Shown here: positions 16,037 to 24,768 of the stretch, piece by piece
Layout of the letters: each line of letters opens with the position of its first letter
Numbering within the stretch: position 1 is the first letter of the stretch
NCBI RefSeq assembly: GCF_033547095.1
Contig: NZ_CP137852.1
Location: 1,791,501 to 1,855,500 of the forward strand
DNA from: Sediminicoccus rosea
GTDB lineage: Bacteria > Pseudomonadota > Alphaproteobacteria > Acetobacterales > Acetobacteraceae
DNA: 64,000 bases
Direction of reading: 5' to 3'
Notes under the pieces: model-generated
Database searches by the model: none
What the model was told of the DNA's origin: nothing
What the model saw: only the letters and a program-made list of their open reading frames with translations
Made by a program: the position numbers and the translations under genes

Positions 16037-16794
16037 TCACCTACGACCTCAAGGGCAGGACGGCGCTGGTCACGGGTGGCGCCTCCGGCATCGGCCTCGC
16101 CACGGTTCGCTTGCTGGCGAAGAATGGCTGCAAGGTCGCCATCAACCACCTGGCCGGTGATCCGCGCGGGATGGAGCAGGTGGCTGCGCTGACCGCCGAG
16201 GGCTTCGACGTCATCTCCGCGCCCGGCAATGTCGGCGATGCCGCGGATGGCCCGCGCATGGTGGACCAGGCGGCGGCCGATCTCGGCCGCCTCGACTTTC
16301 TCGTGAACAATGCCGGCACGCCGGGCACCCGCACCACCATCAAGCCCACCGAGCTGGACCGGTTGACGGAGGAGCTTTGGGCCGCCGTGATCGAGGTGAA
16401 CCTGCTCGGCGTGTTTCGCTGTTCCAAGGCGGCTGCGCCGCACCTGAAGAAGACGCGCGGCGCCATCGTGTCGGTCGCCTCCATCGCGGGTATCAACTCG
16501 CCCGGCTCCTCCATGGCCTATGGCGCGACCAAGGCGGGCGTGATCTCGCTGACGAAGAACCTCGCGCGCGGGCTGGGGCCGGAGGTGCGCGTGAATGCCA
16601 TCGCCCCCGGCGCCGTGAATTCCAGCTGGACGGTGGAATGGAGCAACGAGGAACGGGCCAGCTCGATTGATGGCGCGGTCCTCAAGCGCCGCTGCGAGCC
16701 GGAGGACCTGGCCGAGGTGATGGTCTTCCTGCTGGCGGGTGCGGCCATGGTGACGGGCCAGACCATCGTGGTGGATGGCGGGCTGACGCTGTAG
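16033..16794 (+). CDS. SDR-family oxidoreductase
   Basis: A 253-residue classical short-chain dehydrogenase with the cofactor motif TGGASGIG (residues ~14-21), NNAG (~92-95), the catalytic Ser around SVASIAG, YGATK (Tyr and Lys, ~160-164) and the C-terminal TGQTIVVDGG. It is the last gene of the block that starts with the TRAP system; the stop is 3 bp from the convergent MocR gene. It likely reduces or oxidises a hydroxy or keto intermediate of the same pathway. The substrate is not readable from sequence. Confidence 0.92.
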   Translation: MITYDLKGRTALVTGGASGIGLATVRLLAKNGCKVAINHLAGDPRGMEQVAALTAEGFDVISAPGNVGDAADGPRMVDQAAADLGRLDFLVNNAGTPGTRTTIKPTELDRLTEELWAAVIEVNLLGVFRCSKAAAPHLKKTRGAIVSVASIAGINSPGSSMAYGATKAGVISLTKNLARGLGPEVRVNAIAPGAVNSSWTVEWSNEERASSIDGAVLKRRCEPEDLAEVMVFLLAGAAMVTGQTIVVDGGLTL

Positions 16795-16797
16795 CGC

Positions 16798-18252
16798 TTA
16801 CGCCTTGGTCAGGCACGCGGCGAGCGACTTCGCCGCCCAGCGCAGCGCCCCCGGCTCATGGCCGGTGAAGCCCAGCATCAGCCCCTGCTGCGGCGGCGCG
16901 CTCAGATACATGGGGCTGACCGCGCGCGCGATGATGCCACGCGCGGCGGCGGCGGCCGCGACCTCGGTGTCCGCCAGCCCCGGGCGCAGCCGCGCGATCA
17001 GCTTCATGCCCTGATCGGGCGGTTCCACGCTCAAGGCATCGCCGCATTCGCGGGCCAGCGCCTCGACCAGCGCATCGCGCGCGATGCGGTAGCGCTGGCG
17101 CATGCGGCGCAGATGCTGGGCGAAATGCCCGCCTTCCAGGAAATCGGTGACGACGCCCTCCTGCAGCGTCGCCGGGTGCCAATCGGCCAGCAGCCGCGCC
17201 GCCAGCACCGGTTGGAGCAATTCCGCCGGCAGCACGGCATAGCCCAGGCGCAGCCCGGGAAAGAGCACCTTGCTGAAGGTGCCGATATAGATGACGCGCC
17301 CGCCCTCATCCACGCCTTGCAGCGACGCCAGGGGACGGCCGGCATAGCGGAACTCGCTGTCGTAGTCGTCCTCGATCACCCAGGCGCCGGAGGCGCGCGC
17401 CCAGGCCAGCAGCTCCATCCGCCGCGCCATGGAAAGCGTGACGCCCAGCGGATATTGCGAGGAGGGCGTGACATAGGCGAGCCGCGCATCGGGTGCAGCC
17501 GCCACGCCCGCGCCCACCACCAGGCCCTGCCCATCCACCGGCACGGGGATGATGCGGGCACCCGCCGCCGCCATGGCGGCGCGCACGGCGGGGTAGGCCG
17601 GGTCCTCCAGCCAGGCGGCGTCGCCCGTCGCCAGCAGCACGCGCAGAACAAGCCCGATCGCCTGTTGCGCGCCGGAGGTGATGACCACCTGTTCCGGCGT
17701 GCAGCGCACGGCGCGGGCCGCACCGAGATAGGCCGCGATGGCCGCGCGCAGCGGATGCGCGCCCTGCGGGTCGCCATAGCCGAGCATGCCGGGGTCGGGC
17801 GTGTGCAGGCGGCGCAGGGTGAGCTGCCGCCAGATGCGCGCGGTGCGTTCATCCCAGGCGGTACGGCCGGTGTTGAAGGGCGCGGTCCCTGGCTGCGCCA
17901 TGTTCGGGATGGGCGCCGCCACGGGAGCGGGAATGGGGGGCGTGGCCGTGCTGGGGGCGGGCCGCGCCTCCAGCCCCTCCGGCAGGTCGCGTGAGACATA
18001 GCTGCCCGCGCCGGGCCGGCCCGCGATGAAGCCTTCCGCCAGCAGCTGCTCATAGGCCGCGACCACGGTGTTGCGTGCCACGCCCAGTCGCTGCGCCAGC
18101 GCGCGCGTGGCCGGCAGTCGCGCGCCCGGCGGCAGCACGCCGCCCAGGATGGCGCGGCGCAGCTCCAGATAGAGCTGGCGCAGCAGCGGCGCGCCGCCCG
18201 CGCGGTCGAGGCCGAGCAGCAGCAGGTCCGGCAGGTCGGGTGGGGCGGCCAT
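16798..18252 (-). CDS. MocR/PdxR-like GntR-aminotransferase transcriptional regulator
   Basis: A 484-residue chimera. An N-terminal winged-helix GntR domain (residues ~12-80, with ALAQRLGVARNTVVAAYEQL as recognition helix) is joined to a fold-type I aminotransferase domain. PLP-site elements include SGAQQAIG, IEDDYDSEFRY and GTFSKVLFPGLRLGY, where the Lys forms the Schiff base. MocR proteins sense PLP or amino compounds and usually control the divergent gene. Here that gene encodes a PNPOx-fold protein, consistent with vitamin B6 or amine metabolism. The intergenic region holds matching repeats that could be its operator. Confidence 0.93.
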   Translation of the reverse strand: MAAPPDLPDLLLLGLDRAGGAPLLRQLYLELRRAILGGVLPPGARLPATRALAQRLGVARNTVVAAYEQLLAEGFIAGRPGAGSYVSRDLPEGLEARPAPSTATPPIPAPVAAPIPNMAQPGTAPFNTGRTAWDERTARIWRQLTLRRLHTPDPGMLGYGDPQGAHPLRAAIAAYLGAARAVRCTPEQVVITSGAQQAIGLVLRVLLATGDAAWLEDPAYPAVRAAMAAAGARIIPVPVDGQGLVVGAGVAAAPDARLAYVTPSSQYPLGVTLSMARRMELLAWARASGAWVIEDDYDSEFRYAGRPLASLQGVDEGGRVIYIGTFSKVLFPGLRLGYAVLPAELLQPVLAARLLADWHPATLQEGVVTDFLEGGHFAQHLRRMRQRYRIARDALVEALARECGDALSVEPPDQGMKLIARLRPGLADTEVAAAAAARGIIARAVSPMYLSAPPQQGLMLGFTGHEPGALRWAAKSLAACLTKA

Positions 18253-18272
18253 GCGGCAGGGGAGCGCGGATT

Positions 18273-18353
18273 GGACCAGTCATGCAAGCCGGAATTGGCT
18301 CTCCCCTGGGACCATTCCGCGCGGTGTGATGCCGCCATCACGCATCCCAGGGG
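18273..18353. promoter_or_regulatory. Putative MocR operator/promoter region with direct and inverted repeats
   Basis: In the 109-bp divergent gap, GGACCA occurs twice in the same orientation (18273-18278 and 18309-18314, 36 bp apart). There are also two inverted repeats: CCCCTGGGA (18303-18311) with TCCCAGGGG (18345-18353), and GTGATG (18326-18331) with CATCAC (18336-18341). Direct repeats in the divergent promoter are usual for MocR regulators. The outer inverted repeat ends nine bases before the PNPOx start, so it could instead act in the mRNA leader. Confidence 0.5.
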
Positions 18354-18361
18354 GCCATCCC

Positions 18362-19078
18362 ATGACCGATTCCACCCACTTCCCCGTCACCGAGCGCAAC
18401 AAGGTGCGCCGCCTGCATGAGCGCGGCCGCTACGACCGGGAGAGCGTCTACGCCATCCTCGATGCCGCGATGCTCTGCCACATCGCCTACATCATCGACG
18501 GCCAGCCCTATTGCACGCCCACCGCCTTCTGGCGCGAGGGCGACAAGCTCTACTGGCACGGCTCATCCGCCAGCCGCATGCTGCGCGCGCAGAAGCCGGG
18601 CCTGCCCGTCTGCCTCACCGTCACGCATCTCGACAGCCTGGTGCTGGCGCGCTGCGGCTTCAACCATTCGGTGGACTACCGCTCGGCCATGTGCTTCGGC
18701 CAGGCGCACATCATCGAGGACCTGGACGAGAAGGCGCGTGCGCTGGACCTGATGATCGACCGCTTCTACCCCGGCCGGAACGCCGAGCTGCGCCCCAGCA
18801 CGACGCAGGAGCTGAAGGCAACCATGGTGGTCGGCATGGAGATCGAGAACGCCTCGGGCAAGATCCGCAGCAAGGGCGTGGGCGATGAGGAGGAAGACTA
18901 CGCCCTGCCCATCTATGCCGCGCGCTTCCCCGTGACGCAGGTGATCGGCGCGGCCGAGCCCTGCCCGCGCATGCCCGCGGGGGTTCCGGTCCCGGCGGGC
19001 CTTGCGGGTTTCACCCCCGGTCGTAGGCTCGATGAGATCATGAGCGAGAGCTACAGAACCACCTATGGCGACAACTGA
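18362..19078 (+). CDS. Pyridoxamine 5'-phosphate oxidase-like (split-barrel FMN) protein
   Basis: A 238-residue protein of the flavin split-barrel superfamily. The N-terminus matches the group that starts with T(E/D)RNKVRRxxERGxYD and continues with a strand such as MLCHIAYIIDGQPYCTPT, then LYWHGSSASRMLR. These proteins bind FMN or similar cofactors; the activity is often unknown. The ATG at 18362 is chosen because conserved sequence starts there; a longer frame begins at 18251. It is divergent from the MocR regulator, its probable controller, and overlaps the amidase start by 14 bp. Confidence 0.85.
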   Translation: MTDSTHFPVTERNKVRRLHERGRYDRESVYAILDAAMLCHIAYIIDGQPYCTPTAFWREGDKLYWHGSSASRMLRAQKPGLPVCLTVTHLDSLVLARCGFNHSVDYRSAMCFGQAHIIEDLDEKARALDLMIDRFYPGRNAELRPSTTQELKATMVVGMEIENASGKIRSKGVGDEEEDYALPIYAARFPVTQVIGAAEPCPRMPAGVPVPAGLAGFTPGRRLDEIMSESYRTTYGDN

Positions 19079-20471
19079 CCTGGCCACCGCTTCGGCGGTC
19101 GAACTGGCGGCACTGGTGCGCGGCAAGCGCGCCTCGCCGCTCGAGATCACCGAGGCGGTGCTGGAGCGGATCGCTGCGAAGAACCCGGGCCTCAACGCCT
19201 TCGCGGCGCTGGACGAGGAAGGCGCCCGCGCCGCCGCCCGCGCGGCGGAGGTCGCCGTGATGCGTGGCGAGGAACTCGGGCCGCTGCATGGCGTGCCGGC
19301 GACGATCAAGGATGTGCAATCCATCGCGGGCCTGCCCACGCGGCGCGGCTCGCGCCTCACGGACCCGGCGCCGGCCGAGGCGGACTCGCCCGTCTCGGCG
19401 CGGATGCGCAGGGCGGGCGCCATCCTGCTCGGCAAGACCACCAGCACCGAGCAGGGCTGGACCGCGGTGAGCGACAGCCCGCTCACCGGCAGCACGCATA
19501 ATCCGTGGATGCACGGGCGCACGGCGGGTGGTTCCTCCTCCGGCGCGGCGGCGCTCTGTGGCGCGGGCTGCGGTCCGCTGCATCTCGGCACGGATGGCGC
19601 GGGCTCCATCCGCATCCCCGCGCATTTCTGCGGCGTGGTGGGCTTCAAGCCGACCTATGGTCGCGTGCCCTATGTGCCCGTGCCGAACAATGGCGCGCTC
19701 TCCCATGCCGGGCCCATCACGCGCAGCGTGGAGGATGCGAGCCTGATGTTCTCCGTCATCGCGGGGCCTCATCCGCTGGACCACACCACCCTGCCGGATC
19801 GCTTCGCGTCCGGGATCGAACCGGGCGGCCTCGCGGGCCTGCGCATCGCCTATAGCCCCGATCTCGGCCATGCCCGCGTGGACCCCGACGTGGCGGTGGC
19901 GGTCGCGGAGGCGGTGCGGAAGCTGGAAGGCATGGGTGCGATCGTCGAGCAGGTGACGCCGCCCTGGGGCCCCATGGGCCCCGCGCTGGAGCGCGACATG
20001 TGGGGCTTCGGCATGCGCCCCTTCCTGGCGAAGACGCCCGAGGAAGCGGCGCAGATGGACCCCGGCCTTGTCGCCTGCACCGAGGATTATCGCCATTTCG
20101 GCTTCATGGACGCGCATGCCGCACAGGGCCGCCGCATCGCCTATGCGGCCCAGGTGAACAGCTGGTTCGAAGCGGCGGGCTTCGACCTGCTGGTGACGCC
20201 CAGCGCCTCCGTCGCCGCCTTCGAGGTCGGCCGGCAGATCCCCGCACATTGGCCGCAGCACCCTTGGGACTGGCTCGTCTGGGCGGAATTCTCCTACCCC
20301 TTCGACCTTTCGCATGGCCCGGCGATTTCCGTCCCCTGCGGCCTCAGCAAGGAGGGCCTGCCGGTCGGGCTGCAATTCGCGGGGCCGCGCCTCGCCGATG
20401 CGCTGGTGCTGCGCGCCGGCGCCGCCTTCCTCGCCGCCCATCCCTTCGAGATCACGCCCGCCCGGGCGTGA
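19065..20471 (+). CDS. Amidase signature family hydrolase
   Basis: A 468-residue amidase with the Ser-cisSer-Lys triad. The Lys lies in PATIKD (residues ~79-84), the cis-Ser in the GGSSSGAAAL loop (~154-163) and the nucleophile Ser in GTDGAGSIRIPA (~174-185). The family hydrolyses diverse linear amides; GatA function is unlikely because no gatB or gatC is adjacent. The start overlaps the PNPOx-like gene. Under the likely control of the MocR protein, it could deaminate an amide nitrogen source. Confidence 0.92.
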   Translation: MATTDLATASAVELAALVRGKRASPLEITEAVLERIAAKNPGLNAFAALDEEGARAAARAAEVAVMRGEELGPLHGVPATIKDVQSIAGLPTRRGSRLTDPAPAEADSPVSARMRRAGAILLGKTTSTEQGWTAVSDSPLTGSTHNPWMHGRTAGGSSSGAAALCGAGCGPLHLGTDGAGSIRIPAHFCGVVGFKPTYGRVPYVPVPNNGALSHAGPITRSVEDASLMFSVIAGPHPLDHTTLPDRFASGIEPGGLAGLRIAYSPDLGHARVDPDVAVAVAEAVRKLEGMGAIVEQVTPPWGPMGPALERDMWGFGMRPFLAKTPEEAAQMDPGLVACTEDYRHFGFMDAHAAQGRRIAYAAQVNSWFEAAGFDLLVTPSASVAAFEVGRQIPAHWPQHPWDWLVWAEFSYPFDLSHGPAISVPCGLSKEGLPVGLQFAGPRLADALVLRAGAAFLAAHPFEITPARA

Positions 20472-20509
20472 GGACGGGCCGCATCATCGCGCCGGATGGA
20501 TAGCCGCCC

Positions 20510-21775
20510 ATGGACGACCTGGCCGGAGTGATCCTGCGCCTGATCGGCGCCTTTTATGCGGTAGGGGCGGTCTTCGGCCTGCGCCGCTGCGCGATGGACC
20601 TGCTGATGACGCGCGCCCTCGCGGCGCTCAGCGCGGCCGATCCGGCCGAGACGCGGGCCGAGGCGCGGCAGATGGCCTTCTACATCGCCCAGATCCTCCT
20701 CGTCGGCCTGGGTGGCATCGCGCTGCTGGCCCTGCTCGACCTGGCGCTGCCCATCTTCCTCGCCTCGATCGGGCTGCAGGCGCTCTATGCCTGGGTCATC
20801 GGGCCGCGCCTCGGGGATCTCGGTGATCCGCCGGGATCACCCGAGCGGGCGCGGCGGCAAGGGAGCCGGGTGCTCTTCGTCGTCGTGACCTTGCTGGTGG
20901 CGGGGGCGGCCCATGCCGGGGTGCTGCGCGGATGGCAGGCGGCGCCCTGGCCGGCGCTGGCCCTGGCGGCGCTGCTCGCGCTCGCCCTGCTCCTCTATGC
21001 GGCCCGACTGTTGCGCGGCATGCCAGGGGCGCTGCCGGCCGCCGATCCCGGCGCCTCTCCCCCGATGGAGGAGGCGGGGCCCCTGGATGACGCGCCCGCG
21101 CCGCTGCATGACGAACGGCTGCGCACGGCCTCCTTCATCCTCTCTCCATCCTGGAATGAGGGCGGCCTTTTCGAGGCGACCACCCGTCGCCCGGTCTTTT
21201 CCGACCTGCCCGAGGACATGCTGACCGAGGCCGACCGGGATGCGATCCGGCATTGGCTCGGCGTGTTCCGCGAGGTGGCCGACCCGGCCGATCCGCGGCG
21301 CTGCGGCTTCAGCGCGCCGGACGGCGCGGCCCGCATGGCCAGCGAAGGGCAATGGGTCTTCGAGCAATTGGCCGCGCGCCTCGCCCCTTGCCCGCTGCGC
21401 TTCGAGCCGGTGCCCTGGCCGCGCCTCTCCCGCCATGGCGCGACGGCGGTGCGGCTGATGGCGGAACAGCAGATGGACGCACTCTGGCTGTCGGACGGGC
21501 AGGGGCAACAGCCCATCAACCCGCAGGAATTCGGCCTCTCCTGGAAACTCGCGCTCGACATCCATGTCTGGGCGCTGGATTTTGACGCGGGGACCGGATG
21601 GGACGGGCCGGATGGCGCGCCGCGCTGGACCGAGGCCGAGGCGGCGGCGCATGAGGCCGAGGGGCTGCGCCTGGCACAGCGCCTGGCGCTGGAATTGGCG
21701 GCCACGGGCCGCGGCCACCTGCCCGTCAGCTTCTGGTCGGAGAGCGAAGTGCGGGCGATCCCGATCAGGCCGTGA
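20510..21775 (+). CDS. Membrane protein of unknown function
   Basis: A 421-residue protein I cannot assign. About five hydrophobic helices fill the N-terminal 170 residues (~5-27, ~62-85, ~88-105, ~123-142, ~148-170). A Pro/Asp-rich linker with PPMEEAGPLDD and a soluble ~230-residue domain follow. The soluble part is rich in Trp and acidic residues (FILSPSWNEGGLFEAT, FGLSWKLALDIHVWALDFD). The protein looks like a membrane-anchored cytoplasmic domain. It stands alone between the amidase (39-bp gap) and the convergent CodA-like gene (11-bp overlap of ends). Confidence 0.85.
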   Translation: MDDLAGVILRLIGAFYAVGAVFGLRRCAMDLLMTRALAALSAADPAETRAEARQMAFYIAQILLVGLGGIALLALLDLALPIFLASIGLQALYAWVIGPRLGDLGDPPGSPERARRQGSRVLFVVVTLLVAGAAHAGVLRGWQAAPWPALALAALLALALLLYAARLLRGMPGALPAADPGASPPMEEAGPLDDAPAPLHDERLRTASFILSPSWNEGGLFEATTRRPVFSDLPEDMLTEADRDAIRHWLGVFREVADPADPRRCGFSAPDGAARMASEGQWVFEQLAARLAPCPLRFEPVPWPRLSRHGATAVRLMAEQQMDALWLSDGQGQQPINPQEFGLSWKLALDIHVWALDFDAGTGWDGPDGAPRWTEAEAAAHEAEGLRLAQRLALELAATGRGHLPVSFWSESEVRAIPIRP

Positions 21776-23090
21776 CGAAGGCGTCCAGCTCACGCCAATC
21801 GGGCGGCGTCGCGTCGCTCACGCGCCCCCCGCGTAGCACCACCCGGTCGGATTGCGGGCGGGAGAGCAGTTCCGTCATGTGCCGTGCGTGGAACAGCACG
21901 ACATCGGCCGGCGCGCCCACGCGGAGCTGGCCCGCTTCGAGGCCCATGGCCGCCGCCGGCTCCGCCGTCACCGCGCGCGGCCAGTCGGCGAAGGGGTGGT
22001 CGAGATGCAGGATGCGCGTGGCCTCGCGATAGACTTCCAGCATGTCGAGGTCGCCATAGGCATAGAAGCCATCGCGCGTGTTGTCCGAGGCGAGCGAGAC
22101 GGGAATCCCCGCCGCCCGCATCTCCTGCACCAGTGTCACGCCCCGCCAGCGCGGCGTGCGGCCCGGCGCGCGGTCCTGGAGATACATGTTGCACATGGGC
22201 AGGACGACGACGCGCATGCCCGCCTCGGCCATGAGCGCGATCGTTTCGCGCTGATGCGCCTCGGGCTGCAGGGTGAGCGCGCAGCAATGGCCCACCTGGA
22301 TGCGGCCCCTGAACCGGCGGCGCAGCGCGGTGGCGGCGATCTCGCGCAGGGCGCGCGCGCCGGTCTCGCCGCTCTCGTCCACATGCAGGTCGAGGTCGAG
22401 GCCACGCGCCTCGGCCAGGGCGAAGAAGTGGTCCAGCATGGGCTGGAAATCGGCGGGCAGGGGCGCTGCGAAATCCCCGGCGAGGCGCGTGACCATGCCG
22501 AGCACGCCGCCCGATTGCGCCACGATATCGGCCAGCGCCTCGCCCTCCGCGCCGAGAAAGCGCTCGAGCGGCGCGATGGAGCAGAGCTGCAGCGTGATCC
22601 GCCCGGCCCAGGCCGCGCGCAGCCGGGTGAAGAGCGGCCAGCTCATCCGCGCCAGCGGCAGGTAGCTGTCCAGATGGGTGCGGATCGCCGTGGTGCCGTG
22701 TGCGAAGGCCGCGCGCAGGGCGAAATCGGCGCGGGCCTCCATCTCGGCCTCGGCCCAATGGGCGTCCCGGTCTTCCATGACGGAGCGGACGGCGCCGGCG
22801 AAATCGCCCGTGGGATTGGGCGCGCGCTGCCAGATCTGGCCCTTGTCCAGATGGGTGTGGGCGTCCACGAAGCCGGGCCAGAGCTGGCCGCCCTCCAGGC
22901 TCGGCGCATCCGGCGGCGCGGTGCCGAGGGGGGCGATGGCGGCGATGCGCCCATCCTCCACGCGAAGATCGAGGCGCAGCAGCCCCTCGGCATCCATCGG
23001 GCCGGGTGGGGTCGCAACCAGCGCGGCGGGCGCGCGGGCATCGCGCAGCCAGAAGCGCGCGCCCTGGATGCGGGAGGCGAGGGGCCTCAC
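21765..23090 (-). CDS. CodA-like amidohydrolase (cytosine deaminase family)
   Basis: A 441-residue metal-dependent hydrolase. The metal-binding HTHLDKGQ (residues ~77-84) is the cytosine-deaminase variant of HxH. Further conserved pieces are the DLHVDESGE strand, VGHCCAL, and the final metal Asp in SLASDNTRD. CodA homologues deaminate cytosine, isoguanine or related N-heterocycles. It starts with GTG overlapping the hpnM stop by 4 bp, so it may be co-transcribed with that hopanoid gene despite an unrelated role. The reverse end overlaps the upstream unknown gene's end. Confidence 0.88.
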   Translation of the reverse strand: MRPLASRIQGARFWLRDARAPAALVATPPGPMDAEGLLRLDLRVEDGRIAAIAPLGTAPPDAPSLEGGQLWPGFVDAHTHLDKGQIWQRAPNPTGDFAGAVRSVMEDRDAHWAEAEMEARADFALRAAFAHGTTAIRTHLDSYLPLARMSWPLFTRLRAAWAGRITLQLCSIAPLERFLGAEGEALADIVAQSGGVLGMVTRLAGDFAAPLPADFQPMLDHFFALAEARGLDLDLHVDESGETGARALREIAATALRRRFRGRIQVGHCCALTLQPEAHQRETIALMAEAGMRVVVLPMCNMYLQDRAPGRTPRWRGVTLVQEMRAAGIPVSLASDNTRDGFYAYGDLDMLEVYREATRILHLDHPFADWPRAVTAEPAAAMGLEAGQLRVGAPADVVLFHARHMTELLSRPQSDRVVLRGGRVSDATPPDWRELDAFVTA

Positions 23091-23677
23091 CCGCCCAGCA
23101 GCCGCGCCGTCCGCGCCTGCAATTCGCGGGTGACGCGCTCAGCCCCGCCCTCGCGGATCAGCGTGGTGAATTCGGCGCGGCGGGAGGCCAGCTCGCTGAT
23201 CGTGCCCGTCAGATAGATGTCCACGATGCGGGGCGGATTGCCGCGCAGCAGGTAGGAGAGCAGGACCGGTTCCTGCCCGCCGGTGCGGTTCAGCGTGGTC
23301 CGCACCAGCGTATCGCCATTGGGCTGGGTCTGGGTGCCGGTGGTGGCGAAGCTCTCGCCCGAGAAGCCGTCGAAGCGCGCGGCATAGGTGGCGATGGACC
23401 AGCGGGTGAAGGCCTCGGTCAGCGCGGCTTGGTCGGCGGGTGAAAACCCGGTCCAGGGCGGGCCGACGGCGATACGCGTCATCGCCGCCAGGTCGAAGGC
23501 CTGGGACATGACGGGGCCCAGGCGGTCGAAGCGGCCGCGCACGCCCAGGCGCTGCGCGTCGCGCATCACGCCGAGGAGCGCGGCATGGAAGCGCTCCACC
23601 ACCTCCGTCGCAGCGGATTGCGCCAGGGCGGGCAGGGGGGCCAGCGGGGTGAGCAGCAGGATTCGGCGAGCGATCAT
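23087..23677 (-). CDS. hpnM: Hopanoid-associated MlaC/Ttg2D-like protein HpnM
   Basis: A 196-residue exported protein: signal peptide (MIARRILLLTPLAPLPALAQ), then an MlaC-type lipid-binding domain. FSPADQAALTEAFTRWSIATY and the LSYLLRGNPPRIVDIYLTG region correspond to the conserved MlaC core. In hopanoid clusters this gene is called hpnM and is thought to help move hopanoids or phospholipids across the periplasm. A longer frame begins upstream, but the ATG at 23677 gives a proper signal peptide. It is divergent from hpnA, 92 bp apart. Confidence 0.85.
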   Translation of the reverse strand: MIARRILLLTPLAPLPALAQSAATEVVERFHAALLGVMRDAQRLGVRGRFDRLGPVMSQAFDLAAMTRIAVGPPWTGFSPADQAALTEAFTRWSIATYAARFDGFSGESFATTGTQTQPNGDTLVRTTLNRTGGQEPVLLSYLLRGNPPRIVDIYLTGTISELASRRAEFTTLIREGGAERVTRELQARTARLLGG

Positions 23678-23769
23678 GGGCCGCCTATAGCCGTTCGGGG
23701 CCGCGGGCGGAATCGCCAAGCGGCCGCGCCGCATCTGGACCGCGGGCGGCGCCTCGGCCACAAGGCCGC

Positions 23770-24768
23770 ATGCCGCCCACCACCATCCTGCTGACCGGCG
23801 CCACCGGCTTCCTTGGCGCCTCCCTCGCCCGCGCACTGCTCGCCCAGGGGCATGCGGTGCGCGCCTTGGTGCGCCCCCAGGCGCCGCGCAAGGGGCTGGA
23901 GGGGCTGGATATTTCCTATGCCCTCGGCACCGTCACCGACCAGAAGAGCCTGATCTACGCCATGGCGGGCGTCGGCGGCGTGATCCATGCGGCGGCCGAT
24001 TACCGCATCTTCGTCCCCAATCCCGGGCAGATGCGCGAGACCAATGTGATCGGCACGGCGGCGGTGATGCAGGCCGCACTCGAGGCCGGCGTGCCGCGCA
24101 TCGTCCATGTCTCCTCGGTCGCCACGCTGCGCCCGCGCGCCGACGGCACCCCGGCGACGGAAGCGGACGCCGCCACGCCCGAGGAAGCGATCGGCCCCTA
24201 CAAGCGCAGCAAGACCGAGGCCGAGCGCGTGGTGGAGGCGATGGTGGAGCGCGGTGGCCTGCCCGCCGTCATCGTGAACCCCTCCACCCCGATCGGCCCC
24301 TATGACGTGCGGCCGACGCCGACCGGCCGCGTCATCCTCGAAGCCGCGCTGGGCCGCATGCCGGCCTATGTGGAGACCGGGCTGAACCTCGTCCATGTCG
24401 CGGATTGCGCGGCGGGGGTGGTGGCCGCCCTCGACCATGGCACGCCCGGCGAGCGGCACATCCTGGGCGGCCAGGATGTGAGCCTGGCCGAGATGCTGCG
24501 CTTCATCGCGGCCGAGCGCGGCCACCGCCCGCCCATCCGCCTGCCCCGCGCGCCGCTCTTCCCGCTCGCCTGGATGGCGGAGACCATGGCGCGCTTCACG
24601 GGCAAGGAGCCGATGCTGACGCTCGACGGGCTGCGCATGGCCGGCCACCACATGTTCTTCTCGGCCGAGAAGGCGAAGCGCGTGCTGGGCTTCCAGGCCC
24701 GCCCCTGGCAGGAGGGCGTGCGCGACGCCATCGCCTGGTTCGAGCAGGCGGGGATGCTGAAGAAATGA
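23770..24768 (+). CDS. hpnA: Hopanoid-associated NAD-dependent sugar epimerase HpnA
   Basis: A 332-residue extended SDR with the Rossmann motif LLTGATGFLGASLARALL (residues ~8-25). The Tyr-Lys pair lies in GPYKRSK (~140-146) and the sequence TVNPSTPIGPYDVRPTP-like (VNPSTPIGPYDVRPTPTG) is characteristic of HpnA. The enzyme is linked with modification of the hopanoid side chain or sugar head group. Its stop overlaps the start of hpnB by 4 bp, so HpnA and HpnB are coupled. Confidence 0.9.
   Translation: MPPTTILLTGATGFLGASLARALLAQGHAVRALVRPQAPRKGLEGLDISYALGTVTDQKSLIYAMAGVGGVIHAAADYRIFVPNPGQMRETNVIGTAAVMQAALEAGVPRIVHVSSVATLRPRADGTPATEADAATPEEAIGPYKRSKTEAERVVEAMVERGGLPAVIVNPSTPIGPYDVRPTPTGRVILEAALGRMPAYVETGLNLVHVADCAAGVVAALDHGTPGERHILGGQDVSLAEMLRFIAAERGHRPPIRLPRAPLFPLAWMAETMARFTGKEPMLTLDGLRMAGHHMFFSAEKAKRVLGFQARPWQEGVRDAIAWFEQAGMLKK

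Noticed and set aside
24405-24764. A 120-codon N-terminal extension of HpnB
   Set aside because: The extension is the wrong frame of hpnA. The ATG at 24765, overlapping the hpnA stop, begins exactly at the expected membrane helix.
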